This document shows positions 11,546-25,139 of a DNA stretch of 64,000 nt, in pieces. The notes beneath the pieces are model-generated. The model had not been told where the DNA came from. It was given only the letters and a program-made list of their open reading frames with translations, and ran no database searches. The first letter of the stretch is position 1. Every line of letters begins with the position of its first letter. Origin of the DNA: Prunella strophiata (taxonomy: Eukaryota > Chordata > Aves > Passeriformes > Prunellidae); the NCBI GenBank assembly GCA_036583965.1, contig JAZBQD010000027.1:8967187-9031186 (forward strand), written 5' to 3'. The position numbers were made by a program, and so were the translations under genes.

Positions 11546-14500
11546 CTGATCAGAACACATCCAGGTTTTTCTGCCCTGTTAGCATTTCCTGGGTCTCCTA
11601 TCTCCCTGGGATTCTCTCTCTCTCTCATGTCATTTGATACATTGGGAATAGTTATTTACTTCTCACACTTTGTGTGGCCTGAGGACTCAGCTATTGCTAG
11701 ACTGGTCCCCAAACCTCTGTTTCAGCCTCTTAATCTAGTCTGTCACTGCACATCACAAGCCAAAGGACCTCAGTGAACTGACTTCCCCTTGAAACAGGGA
11801 ATCCATCCTCCAGTCTAAAGTCTGCCAACAAGGAGGTACCCCCCACCTCACCTTCAGCAAATAATTACTGTGGTTAATTACCCTCTCAGCCCATGTTAAT
11901 CTCACTATGAGATCCTGTCTCATCCTAAGGCTCACACCTCCTTCTCGGGTTGCTTGAGATTTCACCCCTGATTGCTGATGGCATCCATGGTCCTGATGGA
12001 TATGAAAAGCTCAGATAGATCAGTTGCACAGGGAGGCTTAAGTGTTTCCAAGACCATAATGAAAATTCCTTTCTGTAGAAACTGTGACCCAGACATGAAA
12101 CCCAACCCTCAGTGGGAGACTTCTGATTTCACAGGAGACAAAAGCCAAACATGCTAAGAAAAAATTGTCACTCTCTTGGAAAATGAGTATTTATCATTCA
12201 GGTGGGAAGCGCTCCATTAGCCTCCACACATTGGTTTACTTAGGCATGTTTTTCTTGGGATTTATTTTAAATCAACAGAATGGGTTTGGGAATACTTTGT
12301 GTTTGGCTTGTGGGGACAACAGAACAACAAAAATGTTTTGTGGTTTTCAGTGTTCAAGGCTCCTTGAACACAAGGCATCCCAGAAGTGTTTATTTGGACT
12401 TGAGGACTAGTTTGTAGAAGATTAGGGAGATGGAGTGGTGGCTACACATCACTCACTGAGATGGTGCCACTAGGCAGGGGAAACAACAGGGGTAGGCTCA
12501 TCCTGTCCATGGGGATGGGTAATCCATCCACCTCAGCCTTGAACTCCATGGCAACTGCATCCTCCAGAGTCTGCTCTACAAGTCCAGGAATCATATCCAT
12601 GCCTGGCTTGGTGTCAGGGTGTAGGAGCCCAGATGCAGAAATTCCATCACAGGGAAAAGAGTAAAGATGTCTGGGTATACACGTTATTATTTGATTTCAC
12701 CCATGACAACATTAGCTCTGATTTAGATTTAATATTCCCACAAAATCTGTGCTTAAGGGAAAAAGAGCCCATGGAAATCCTCATCTCCACCCCCCGTGGG
12801 TTACCATGATTTTAACAAAGATAAGAAGAACCAAGTCAAGGAGTACGGTGATGCTGTCCTCATATTGGTACAGCAGCTTTGTGGTTTAGACTCCCAATTC
12901 ACTTAATTTCCTTGAATTTGTCTCATGACCTCTCTGCTTTACCCCTCCTCAAGTGGGGCAAGCAGGAATGTGTCCATATTCAAAGTGCTGCAGGAATGGG
13001 TTACACATTTGGGCATTCTCTGTGTCCAGTTCAAGAGCTGTTTCTGTATGGCCAGGCTCAGGGCTGATGCTGCATGTTCAGGCTGAGCATCACTTCCATG
13101 GCCAGATGGGTTCCAGGATCTCACCATAATCCTGCTGCCCTTTCCCAGGGGACACAGATGAAGAGGAGAGCTGGAGGAGGAAGATTTGTGAGCTGCAAAG
13201 TGCCCACATGCCACACAATGTGATCACAGCCACAAGGATGTGCTCATGCTGGGGAGGCTCTTGCCCTTTCTCCATGCCAGACCATTGCAAAATCAGCTTC
13301 TGGGAGGATTCTGCTTCTCATTTATTTCTCCTGGGTCTGTCCATGCTTTCCCCCCATTAGCTTTGCCAAGTTTTAGCTCATTCTGCATTCTGAAAACAGT
13401 TCCAATTAAATGGCTTTTCAATCAGTTTGATCACAAGCGCACTTGCCAGAAGTGCGGCACGTCCATGAAATCAGGAATTTCCTGCAGGACAGCTACTCTC
13501 TGAAAAAAAAAAAATTTGGATTTTTTCTTGGAAAATGATCAGTTCAAAAACTATTTAGCCTTGTAGCCAACATTTTTCTTTTTATTTCTTCCAGAATTTG
13601 GAGTAGATTCTCCCCCTCCCCCAAAAATTTTGTTCTCAACAAAATATTTCATGGATAAAAAACAAACCAAAAGCACTCTGTCCTGGCTCAGAGTTCAAAC
13701 AGGCAGGAATTTTCACACAGCCCAGACCTGGGGCTTGGAAATACTCTGGCTTCTTGACAAAGCCCATTTGGTAAAGTAGCTCAGAGTGCCCATGTTTGTC
13801 CAAGGCACACCTCCAACCAGTTTAACACTGGAGAGGCAAACCCAGTGTGAATAATTCCTAATACAGACCTGCTGAGACTTCCCTTTCCAGTAAATATTTA
13901 TTTTTGTTAGCAGCAACTATGCAAGACACATATTTTGGGGTTGGCTCTTTCCCCTTTTCTCAGCTTCTTGAGGACCAAGTCATGCTTTTATGTGTTTTCT
14001 TCCCTCATTCCACACTCACCAGCCCAGAGGATTTATTCGAGAAACAAGGGAGCACCTGGTGGTTATTCCCCAGACCAGACTGCTGTGAGATAGCAGAGCT
14101 GGGCTGTGCTCCCCCCTGCTCCTGATGAGGAGAGATTAGATGGGGAAGCCTGATAGCCTGGCTCTGGAATTGAGCAAATGAGCAACCCTAAATTCCTTCC
14201 TAGAGCCGGTGACCGTAAGTCCTTGCCAGTGACTGGTCCTTGTGGGATAATGCCAGCAATAGGCATATTAAGCACATGAATGTCAAGTCCTAATTCATCT
14301 CTCTAATGTTGTACAGTAGCAGGACTGTACCCCCCTGCTGTGGTGTAATTTCACGCTGAGGAGTCTGATGGGGCTTCCTGCAGACTGATCCTTTATGGAT
14401 CAGAAAACTCACTTTCTCTTTGTGTTGGAGGGTCTGCAGATTATCTTATTAACCACCTCCATGCCAGCTCTGATAAAACACCAGCTCTGCCTCTTCTGAG

Positions 14501-16310
14501 GACTCCTTCTCGTGCTGCTTTTCCCTTCCTGTGGGTTCACATCACAGAGGTGAAGAACATTAAACACAAGCCTCTACCAGCAGGTCTCACACTTGCATCA
14601 GCAAATGGAATATTTTGCATTTTCTTCGGTTTAGATGCAACACTGACCTGACTTGAACCCTAAACCAGTTTAAGGAGCTTGGTGCATCCAAATTAGGGCC
14701 CCCTGTATCCTCTTTCCAGGTTCCTTTCACCTCTCCTTTCCCCAAAAAGTCAATGTTTAAACTGCTTTGGGTGATGCCCTGCAGGTACCACCTGCCCCAT
14801 AGCATCAAGTTGGAATGCAGGACTGGGTCCAGCTCAAGTACTGCTCTCTGTAGGACCTGGCCACCTGGAGGAAGGGCTTCTTCTTCTCTTCCACCTTCTC
14901 AGTCCATCAGACTGCCTCTTCACAAACCTCTCCAGACCATGCCATGGGGACATCAAGATGTGGCAGTGAGCAGTTAGGGTGTTCTTGTGGCCTCTGAAGG
15001 TGTCAGGCACTGCACACAGGTCAGGAAAAGGCTGCAGGAGGGAAGGCAGGAGTGCATACATTCTCAGACACTCCTCAGGATGTGGGCTTTTCCAATCTGA
15101 CAAGACAAAAGCCTTCTGCTTTCAACACCAGACCACGGCTGCCTCCCCAAGTGATGCCAGAGGGCCACCCTGGAGCCACGTCCCAGCGTGTAACAGGGGA
15201 TGATAGTTTATAATCTCATTTTCTGGGCTGGCTGCCCTTCTGGTGCCCCTCATGCTCCATGTAAATCATCTGGAGTCTGATTTCTTTGGCTTGCAGAGCT
15301 GTTCTTTCCTTGTCTGCTCCTAACAGGCTCCTGGCTCGGCAGGGACCTTGTCAGTGAAGACAGTACCAGGACAGTCCCACCAGAAAAACTTCAATTCAGT
15401 CTTGCTTGGACAAAATGCTGCAGCCAGGGCCAGGCTCTCATCCACATGCAGTTCCAGCAGACTGGGGTGGCTTCTAGGCATGCTCACATCTCCTGTTCAA
15501 TGTGTATGCACTTCCCAATCCAACAGCTTGAATCAGGATTGTCCCACTCCTTTTTACTTCACCTTTAAAAAGGCAGTTCAACAGAGCCCTCAGTGGATTT
15601 CACTTATTTTTATGATATTGTTCCTATCTTCTCATGTTGTGTCGAGCTACAGACCTGGTGGCAAGCTTTGCCACCACCAACAGCCTTTTGCAGCTCATGA
15701 AAAATAACCTGCTTTTAATCTGCAGAAAATAGCATCGCCTGGGTCTTACCATGGAAAACTATTTAATGGCTCTCCAAGCAAAAAGTCCTTCCCTGTCTAC
15801 AGGGCTCTGGAAGTCTTCCAGCTGTTATCTTGCTGCATTGCTGAGCACCTCAACTTGCAAAGCAGAGGCACAAACTGTCTCATTTCTAGGCAGGGAGGCA
15901 GAGTTCCATTTGTTTGTAGGGAAGGGAAAGCCACTGATCCCACCCCAGCACCTTGCACAGAGCCAGAGCATCCCCAGGAGAGCCCAGGGCAGGAGCCCAG
16001 CCTGCAGCTGCCTCTCCCTCTGCCACAGTGGTGGGGTCAGAAAAAAGGGATCTGCCAGAGGGATGTTGCTAAGTCAGGGGCTGGCTTTAAGAATTTGATC
16101 ATTAATAGGGTGATTGGGTTTTCTTTTCTAATGCAGGGAGAGTAGGGAGGGATTTGTTTAATTTGTTTAATTGCAATATTCTTCTCATTCTTACTTTATT
16201 TTCCCATAAGGGAAGAAACAAATCCTTCTGTTCTACCCCAGCTTCCCTTTCAGCAATAAGGCAAGTGGACAGTAGTAAGAGATATCATCAAATTCTCCAG
16301 GAATACTGAA
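11546..16310. other. Non-coding stretch
   Basis: No gene, RNA or clear mobile element recognised over about 4.7 kb. Short poly-pyrimidine and poly-A runs only. Confidence 0.4.
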
Positions 16311-16312
16311 GT

Positions 16313-16512
16313 TTTTTTGGTTTGTTTTTTTTTTTTTGGTTTTTTTTTTTTTGGGGGGGGGGGGTCTCTTTTCTTTTCTTTTCTTTTCTTTTCTTTTCTT
16401 TTCTTTTCTTTTCTTTTCTTTTCTTTTCTTTTCTTTTCTTTTCTTTTCTTTTCTTTTCTTTTCTTTTCTTTTCTTTTCTTTTCTTTTCTTTTCTTTTCTT
16501 TTCCTTTCCTTT
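16313..16512 (+). repeat. T-rich tract plus (TTTTC)n microsatellite
   Basis: A T/G run (16313-16366) leads into about 28 TTTTC units to 16500 and a few TTTCC variants. Its open frames on both strands are artefacts. Confidence 0.93.
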
Positions 16513-16694
16513 CTTCAAACAACCTACTTAAGAAACACCCTGAGGAAAATGTGTTAACTTGCTTGAACCCTGTATTTCCACATTAACAATCTGGCAGCTC
16601 TCTCCTTTGCCCACACGAGCTGGGTCAGGTTTGGCTTGGACTTGGGACATTAAGGCTCTTTCCAGATAAGCCTATAAAGGCAATGGGGAAAGGC

Positions 16695-17003
16695 TTATGA
16701 AGGTGGCAGGGGAAGGCTGGGGAAGGTGATGGGAGAAGGTTAAGGAGATGTTTGAGGCTGTGTGAGATCCCACTGGATGGGAAGCAGCTGGCAGCTACGA
16801 GGAAGGCTCTCTAGCCCCAGAGGCAGAGCTGAAGCCATCACTAGCAGAGATCAGTGCAGATCACAGGTGAAGCTGGAAGGGAGGTCCCCAAAGGACGTGC
16901 CAGAGTGATCTGGCAGAGTCAAGAACTGCCCACTGCTGTGGGACTGCAGCAAAAGCCATGGGAGAACTTTTTCCACCCCGTGCTTTTTCTGCCCACACAG
17001 CTG
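16695..17003 (+). repeat. 309-bp direct repeat, copy A
   Basis: Matches 18333-18641 over 309 bases without a length change and with roughly eight mismatches, same orientation. It may be a dispersed repeat family member or a local duplication. It ends CCCACACAGCTG in both copies. Confidence 0.85.
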
Positions 17004-18183
17004 TGAGCAGAGTTAAGGGAACAAGTGGGGATGGAGCATCCCTGTGGCACAAACCAAGGAGAGCCTTCATCCTGCAAAGGGGAAGATTTTCAGCCTGAAT
17101 AAATGCAAAGCCCCCTATTCTGCCTGGCACAGTAGGTTTCCCTGAGACTCAGCCCATGCCTTACCGAAGGACCTTTCCCAATCCGCGAGCCGACAGATCC
17201 CAGAGCAGAAGGGAGAACTGTTTGTTTAGACCTATGTGGGTTAGGCAGCTCAGACTTTATTCTTGCACTTTGATAGGTTCCTAAATGAAAATCCAATAAT
17301 ATTTTAAGCAGAACGAGTTCCCATGAAAGTCATTTCTAAATCGCCCGGCTCATCCTACCTGTCGGCTGGATTCTCCATCCCCACTGGCCTAAGCCCGGTG
17401 TAACTGCTCTCCCTGCTGCCAGCACTTTACTCCAGGGGCTGAGTCTGGCCCTGCTGCAGAGAGCAGCGCTGCTGCTGCCTTTAATGAACATGTAAATAGG
17501 CAGGAGGCTGCGGAGCAGAGTCACCCTGCAGTCAGGAAGTTCTCCAAAGCAGCTCGGGAGAAATAATACTTTATTCCTGGCGGTGCAAATAACTGATAGG
17601 GACTGGCTAAGAAGGGTTCATGCAAATACTCCTGAATTAAGCTCCGTCTGAAGTTCGAAAGGAAAGATGATAAACACACCCGGCTTTAAAACTGCAAAAT
17701 ATGCTTTGCAGGCATGAAACCGGAGGAGTAACAAAACTATCTGACATCACATTTAACAGCAAAGCATTTCTTATTCTCAGGGATGCAGTTACCTAAACTA
17801 GAGTCCCACTAAAGAGTCCTACCTATTATTTACATTTCTAAATCTTAAAACCATTAACAAAAGCCACTTAATTCAATTACTTTCCCCGAGCCCTGATGTT
17901 ATTACATTATTGTCACGAAGGCGAGTTTTGGCTCTGGTTTTCTCTCTTTTTTTTTTCTTTCTTTAAATTCATTCCTCTTTTCTCCACGCCGAGTGGCTCC
18001 CCACCACCTCCCCATCTTTCTCTCCCCCGATGTCATTGTGTAGAACTAATGGGGTAAACTGAAATGGTATCTGTCCTCATTGACAGGTTTATGAGAATTT
18101 AATAAAGCGTGGCGCGGATAAAATGAGATATTACAAGGCCACACAAAGCTGATTGACTTCTCCACGTCAGCATTTTTATTTGG

Positions 18184-18184
<1 letters not shown>
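17004..18184. promoter_or_regulatory. Repeat-poor non-coding block between the 309-bp repeats
   Basis: No coding signal. From about 17540 it is AT-rich with scattered CpG, TAAT cores and no microsatellites, the look of vertebrate developmental non-coding elements. Conservation is not testable here. Confidence 0.3.
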
Positions 18185-18230
<46 letters not shown>

Positions 18231-18234
18231 TTTT
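18185..18234 (+). repeat. (TTTA)n microsatellite
   Basis: About twelve TTTA units, placed about 100 bases before the second 309-bp repeat. Confidence 0.9.
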
Positions 18235-18332
18235 CAGCACGGGGGTGATCTCACCAGTCCTTTGGTGGTGCTGGCCCAGGAGGGATGAGAGGGGAAGGGA
18301 AGATGCAGGCAATGGGAGGGGCTGATCAGGGT

Positions 18333-18641
18333 TTATGAAGGTGGCAGGGGAAGGCTGGGGAAGGTGATGGGAGAAGCCTAAGGAGGTGTTTGAGGCTGTG
18401 TGAGATCCCACTGGATGGGAAGCAGCTGGCAGCTATGAGGAAGGCTCTCCAGCCCCAGAGGCAGAGCTGAAGCCATCACTAGCAGAGATCAGTGCAGATC
18501 CCAGGTGAAGCTGGAAGGGAGGTCCCCAAAGGATGTGCCAGAGTGATCTGGCAGAGTCAAGAGCTGCCCACTGCTGTGGGACTGCAGCAAAAGCCATGGG
18601 AGAACTTTTTCCACCCCGTGCTTTTTCTGCCCACACAGCTG
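18333..18641 (+). repeat. 309-bp direct repeat, copy B
   Basis: Second copy of 16695-17003, starting 1638 bases downstream. The flanks differ immediately outside the 309 bases on the right side. Confidence 0.85.
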
Positions 18642-19344
18642 CAGAAACACCAAACAAAAACACCATTGAGGTGTTTGCTGTGGGCACGGGCCACGCTGCT
18701 TTGTGGCTTTCCAATGGCTCTGGGAAGATGACAGGCAGGAGTCACCAAGAGCCTCCCCACCACTGCCCAGCTCATCTCTGCCCCTCCAGCCTCCACAGTG
18801 ATGGGCTGAACTCACCAAAACCAGCTTGGCATGGGCAGGGCTCCCCACCACTGCTCCATCAGGGGGCTGGGCCAGGGACCAGCTGCTGGTTGTACAGACC
18901 CTGCAGAGACTTGGCACAGACAGGGCACTCCTGCTGTGCACTGTGTGTCCCTGCACAGGTGACATCTCTGGTGATGCTCAATGGACCCACACTGACCACC
19001 TGAGGACCCACCTCAGACCACAGGGATGTTTGCACTGATCAACACAGAGCAATCCCAACCTGCAACAGCACCCAGGAGGTCAGCACAAAGATGCCACCAA
19101 CACATCCCTCCTGCCCCATGCCTCAGCTTCCCCTCCTGCCCTGGGCCTGTCTTGCCTGTGTAAACTTAATTTGCAGGTCAGTTGAGGGGCCTGCACAGAT
19201 GAAACCTTCTCCCTGGGAAAATCAGTGTGTATATCTGAAGTGTGCTGGCTTCCATCCCAGGGCAAACAGAGAGAGCTGGAAATCTGGGCTGTGCTGTAAC
19301 TGGCTGCCTGTCTCCCTCTCCTGGCCTGTTCAGAAAGCAGGGAT

Positions 19345-19602
19345 CTCGAAAAGGAGAGAAAGAGAGAGAGGGAAAGGGAAAGGAAGAGGAAAAAGGAAAG
19401 GGGAAAGGAAATGAAATGGAAGAGGAAAGCAGAAAAGGAAAAGGGAGAGGAAGAGGAAAAAGGAAAGGGAAAGGGGAAAGGAAATGCAAGAGGCAGAGGA
19501 AAGGGGAAAAGGAAAAGGAAGAGGGAAGAGGGAAAGGAAGAGGGAAATGAAAAAGGAAGGGGAAAAGGAAGAGGAAAAAGGAAGAGGAAAAGGATAAACA
19601 AA
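19345..19602 (+). repeat. Purine-only GGAAA/GAGGAAA tract
   Basis: About 250 bases of almost pure purine in irregular GGAAA-type units, ending near a short (TG)n. Its charged open frames are artefacts. Confidence 0.9.
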
Positions 19603-19894
19603 AAAAAGGAAACCTCAGTGTGTGTGTGTGTACTTTTTTTGCCAGGCAAGCAAACCCACAACGCCAGTGGCCAAGGAGGTTTGGATTCAGCCCAGTCCCT
19701 CAGGGCTCAGGACCCTGCTATGACTCAGGACCCCATTTGAATCCAGACTCCACGCTACAGAATAACTTCACTTTTGGGGAAGACAGCCAGGTTTAAACTT
19801 GGGGCAGTTCCTGTTAGCCTCAAAACCTGGGCCATGGGGCTTCAAACACAAATAATATCAAGTGTTTCCCTTTCTCTGCCATGTGCATTCAGAG

Positions 19895-20112
19895 AGGGTG
19901 GAGATGCCCTTGCTCATTCAATTCATACCAATGTCAGGCACTGGAACAGGCTGCTCTGGGAAGTGGCTGTGTCACAAAAACTGGAGGCCCTTTAGAGGTG
20001 TGCAGATGTGGCACTTAGGGACGTGGTTTAGTGGTGCTTGGCAGTGCTGGATTAAGGCTTGGAGTCAGTGACACCACAGCTCCTTTCCAACCCAAATGAT
20101 TCCCTGGTTCTC
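19895..20112 (+). mobile_element. CR1 LINE 3' fragment
   Basis: CACTGGAACAGGCTGCTCTG, then GTGCAGATGTGGCACTTAGG, then GTGGTTTAGTGGTG and TTTCCAACCCAAATGATTC is the standard avian CR1 3' region in sense orientation. It is 5' truncated, as CR1 usually is. Confidence 0.9.
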
Positions 20113-23100
20113 CTCGAAAGAGCAGGCAGCCTGCCAGACTTGAGGCACGGTCCTGGCCACAGCAACAAATCCTGGCAGCAGCACAGCTGACAATTTGCAG
20201 GATCAGGTTCTGCTGGGATGCTCTCCTTAGCAAAAACAACGTGGCCCCAATGGATCAACAGCAGAACTTCCAGCACTTCATAAGAGCACTTAAAACCACC
20301 TGAAATCAAAGTGCTGCTCCCCACAAGATCTCGGGCTGTCTCATCACCCAAACAGCCCCAAAAGGGTTTTCTGCTTGGTGCAGTATTCCAAGTTCAGAGC
20401 ATATACCACAGGGTTCAGGGTGCAGAAGTCTCTGTGTACGAGATTCCTGCCAGGCCAGCAGCTCAATCCTGCTCTCTGGTGGCTACACCCGAAAGGCCAA
20501 ATGCATCCAGTAGCGATTTCTCCCCGGTGCTGCAAAGAATGCTCACCTGGTGTTCCCCCTGCGCTGGAAACGCTCTTTGCCCTTTATTCATTCAGGTCAA
20601 GGTTGAGCTCAGGAGGCAGCTGTGCACAAGGAGATGGAGACCACGGAAGGTTTCACATTCCCTGCTTGAGCAGAGCATGGGTCCATCACTGCCCATGGGC
20701 TCTGTGAAGGGGCTGGAACCATCACACTTCTTTTAAAAGCCCTTCCAAAAAGCTTTTGTGTCATGGAAAGCATCCTGCTGCTCTGCACACACTGCCCACA
20801 GTCCCTGCAGTGCCCCAGCCTGAGAACATTCTCCCCAGTATCTTGTCTCCCTTGAAGGGCCAAAGGGTGGGGAGCAAGCTGGGGAGAATTTCTTCTGCAT
20901 TTCTTCACCCCACCCCTGCTGAGACGTGCCCATGCTCCCAGCCCCACAAAAGGGCAGCACAATGGGCTGTCCCAAAGCACATGGCATGAGCAGATGTCCC
21001 CTAGGGACAACACCTCTGCCCTTCCCAGCATCCCCATCAGCCCCCCAGGGCTGGGCAATGACTGCCTGTGACCCCAGGATTGGTTTTATCAATTGATCAC
21101 ACCATGGAGCAGCATCCTACAAAGACTGGACTCACCCCCTTGATATTCTGAGGAGCATTTAATCATCTTCTCCACACTGGCCTCACCCTATAAAGTTTTA
21201 AGCAGAGATTACCCCCACTCTTCACTCTGTAAAGCACAATAAAGAAAAAGGGTGTGTGAAGCTTGTCTCCCTGCTCACCAGTTTTGCTGCCCTGGCTCTG
21301 CTGCCCTCTGCCCAAGCTGCTCAGAGTGTGAGTGTATGTGAATCTGTGGCAGTGCACACAACACCCCCATCTCCTGCTCTCCTCCTCTGAGCAGACAGAG
21401 TAATTACAGTGCAGCAGTGCCAGCACGAGGCATTTCTGCTGATGAATGCACTCAATCTAAGCACACTTTTATGTATCATTAATTCCTTTAGCATTCAAAA
21501 AATAACTTTTTTGATGGCAGATAATACTGTAATCACTCATGATTGCCAGTAAAATTATCTTCATTGAGCTGTGTAAAACAACTACAGGAGTAAAACAACT
21601 ACAGAAGTAATCTTACTCACTTAAAATTTCTTCCTTTTTTTTTTTTCTTATTTATTTTTTAATGCAAAGCTGTTTGGACTCAGATCCCTGTAACACAGAC
21701 ACTGTTAGAAATAAGTCCCTACTCCCTCATTTATATAGAAAGGAGCTTTTCAGAGGCTGTTGGTTGCTTGAGGTGCCTTCAGCAATATCAGGGATCTCCC
21801 AAGGGGTCCTTCCCACCCTAGGGATCCCTCTGTTATGATCTCTTCAGCTTTTCCTTCAAGCTACCATGCAACAGCTGCTAGGTACACAAGGAGCAAGAGA
21901 GTTTGTGCAAATGCAAGTTGCATGTGCAAGTCACGGTCCTCTCCCAGGGCAGCTCCTCCTCCACTCTGCTGGTGGAGAAAATGCATGAGCACTTCCTAAT
22001 CTGCTTCAGAACAGAGTCCACAAAGCTGGCAACAAACCATGTGTTCCAACTGATTGTGGTAACTCACACACTGCAGCTTGAAGAAGATTTGGGAGCAGCC
22101 AGCCCTCGCACTGACAGTAGCTCTGGGGAACAGGTACTGAGGAGGACAAACACCTCTGTGACCACAAAGTGAACAATAAAAACATCACAGAGTGAACAAC
22201 TTGGTTGAAACATGCAGTGTTTCTGGCAGGGACTAAAGAAATCACTCCCACGTGGCACTGCCTCTTGGCCAGGCTGCTGAACAACCTTCTTGAACTCCAG
22301 CTCTGAGTGGAGCTGCTTCACCTTCTTGCAGATCATGTTGACTAACTCCACTAGAAAGTCAGGAACCAACAAGGAAAGTAGAAATGAAGCAAGAAGGGAC
22401 TGCTGGCTGTTGTAAATGTATCCTGGATCTTCTTCCAGAGAGCCAGATCCCAAGAAGTAGGTGACTGGCAATTGAAGGCAGGAACAGGTTGTTAATTTCT
22501 GGGATGTAGTCTAAAAGCAGCAGGGTGAAATGGAAGAACAGAAGGGTAAAATTCCTGGGTGAACAGCAAACAATTTCTTATTTCCTCCTTGGAAATAAGA
22601 GGAGTAAATGAAATCAGCTGTGGGAGGCCAACAGGAGATGCTGCTTCCCTACAGCACACAGACAAACCATGGATCTCCCTGCTCCAGGATGCTGGGAGTG
22701 CCAGAATCCAATTGCTTCACACACAAAAAAAAAATATTTGTGTGAGCACACAGCTATTAGTCAGTCCAACCTAACCCCTGTCTAAAGGAGCCACAGCATT
22801 CCAGATGCCAGGAGACAGTGCTAAGGAAAACACCACTGTGTGTTTACCCTGCTCTTAGCACTGCTCTGGTGTCAGGTGAACAGGAACTAGCTGGTCCTTC
22901 AGCCCCAGCCAGTCTGGCTGACCGTGTGTGATTTGTCACAGCCAGAAGATGATGACAACTTTATGCCCCTCCTTTGGTAACTGCAGGGCTCCAGCACCTC
23001 GGGGGTGTGGTGGCACCCACCCAGTCACAGCTCTGTGGACACAGGGAGGTACATGAGCAATGGGGAAAGAAGCCTGCACAGACCCAGCAGATCCTTTCAT

Positions 23101-24124
23101 CCTCCCTTAGCCACAGGCTCCAGCCCTGCCAGGCAGTGGAGGAGGAGCAGGAGAAGGATCAGTCCTCAATTCCAGCACCCCAAGATTCAAACCCTATTTG
23201 CAGGAGCATATGGGCAGCCCTATGGATATAACAGCAGAAGAGTGCTCATCCAGCAAGGAGACACCAGCATCCCAAAGGGACATCAGGGTGTCACTTGGCC
23301 CACAAGCCAGCAGCTGGCCACCACCCCAGGCCATGGGGAACAAGACCAGAGCCATGTTACCTCACTTAGCCAGTCCCAGGCACATTGTCCTGGCCAGGGC
23401 ATCACCAGCCACCACCTGCACACACTGGAGCTGCCCATCCTCTGCCCTGTGTCCTCCACTGGCCCATCTCTGCTGGCAGCTGGGGCACAGCTGGACCTGC
23501 TGCATTTTGGGATTTCCCACGCCCTGAGTCATCCTCCTGGACCTGGCTGGCCCCAGCAGAGACCCAAGCCTTACCACTGCCCTGACTGATGCTCCAACCC
23601 CACTTACTCACCCCCACACAAAGGGGAGAACCAGAGTCTCCAGCAGCAGCTCCTGGAGGTGCAGGTGCTCCAGGCATAACTCTCCTACTTTGTTTTCTTC
23701 CCTTTCACAAACTGAACTGCAGAAATTGAAAATTGTTCCTGCATGAGAGATTTTAAGAGACTTAAACCAGGGGGAAGAAGGCTGAAGAAGTAATTTTGTC
23801 TTCCACAAGAACTAGTTTTAACTTTGTGTTTCTCCAAAGTCCCCCACCTTTCTTGTTCTCATCTTGAAAGGCCTCAGTGCACATGGTTTTACAACCTGCC
23901 AGGGAACAGCTCTGTTTTGGCATTGTGCTGCCATGGGGTGAAATCAGTGCAGGAACCTGGAGCCTCCAGGGTGAGAAAGAAGGAAAGGGGAGATAGGGAT
24001 CATGGGCATCCTGGGCTCTGCCAGCCTTCAGCTGATTACATCCTCCTGATTCATGGGAAGGGCACTCCTGCCAACTCACTTCTGTCTTGTGAGCCAACTA
24101 GTGCCCTTGGGAGTTTGCAATCTT
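20113..24124. other. Non-coding stretch
   Basis: No supported gene or mobile element. Pro/Ser-rich open frames around 22974-23590 have no recognisable domain, no paralogue in the window and no obvious splice partner, so they were not called. Confidence 0.4.
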
Positions 24125-24146
24125 GTATACAAGTATACTTGTATAC
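24125..24146. repeat. Perfect 22-bp palindrome
   Basis: GTATAC-AAGTATACTT-GTATAC reads the same on both strands over 22 bases. Confidence 0.9.
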
Positions 24147-25139
24147 TCTCTTTTTCATAATCTGAAAAAGGGCAGGGAGGGGGAAGGAAAAAAAGAAGTA
24201 AAAGAAAAAAAAACCTGCTGGGAAAACTGCTGTTCTTGCATGTGATTTCCTTGACACAGACAACAGGCAGCTGCATATTCTCAGAGCAAGAAGACACAGA
24301 GTTCACGAGGGCTGAGTATTTTTGAGGCACCAAAACCCTTCAGCAAAGAGCCCCAGGACACAGAGTATGTCCAGCACAGCCAGGACACTGTGGATGCCCA
24401 GCATAGCAGCTCCCTCCAAGGGTGCCAGGCTCTGGCACGAGTGGCTTGGGTGCTTCCAGAGGAGCCCTGAGATCCTAAAGACTGAAAGAAATAAAGCCAG
24501 TGGCCTGAGCAACAGTGCCAGGAAAATCGAGTCTGGGTGCATCCAGCTCCATCAATTTTCTAGCTCAGCACCTGCCCAGGGGTGGCTTGGGAACAGCTCA
24601 TCCTGCTGGGAAGTGAGAAAACATCCCAGATCCTTCCCAACAGGTTTTTCACAATCCTACGGGCAGTATCTAGACTGGATAGCTTGAAATATTTTCTGAC
24701 AGACTTTTGTAAGTCGTGGAGGGGTTTTTTTTAAGGACTGACCCCTTGTGGGGCTGGTGATGAGGGAATTCTTTTGGAGTTTCCCTCAACAGGGAGTGCA
24801 AGGCCGCAGGAAAGCAGGGATGCCAGGCAGCGCCGTTCGAGCCGCGGCATCTTTGCACAGCACAGACACACCCGTGCTGTGCCAGGGACAAGGGAACTCC
24901 GCTGGGCACAGCCTGCCACATTATTGCTTCTCTTTCCCACGCAACCCTTGGCTCCAGGAAATGCAGAAGAGTCGGGTACCTTTGGGACTCCCCTCCGTGC
25001 TGCCTCCAAGCCAAGACACTTCCCAGAGGGGCTAAAAAATTACGAGGAGATCAAAGCCTCCCCGGGCGAGCGGAAAAACCCATAAACCTTATCAGACAGA
25101 GACCACCCAGCACAGGGAGGGGCGAGCTGTCATCCAGCA
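24147..25139. other. Upstream flank of the FAAH array
   Basis: Non-coding. An A-rich segment near 24186-24214, then rising GC and CpG from about 24,820 toward the promoter of copy 1. Confidence 0.45.

Noticed and set aside
16250..16586. KKRKE and FLFFS repeat proteins
   Set aside because: Translations of a TTTTC microsatellite.
19080..19740. 193-residue antisense Phe/Pro/Ser-rich frame and its sense partners
   Set aside because: Translations of a purine-only tract.
22974..23590. 194-residue Ser/His/Pro-rich open frame
   Set aside because: No domain, no splice context and overlapping open frames in other phases, as expected by chance in GC-rich DNA.
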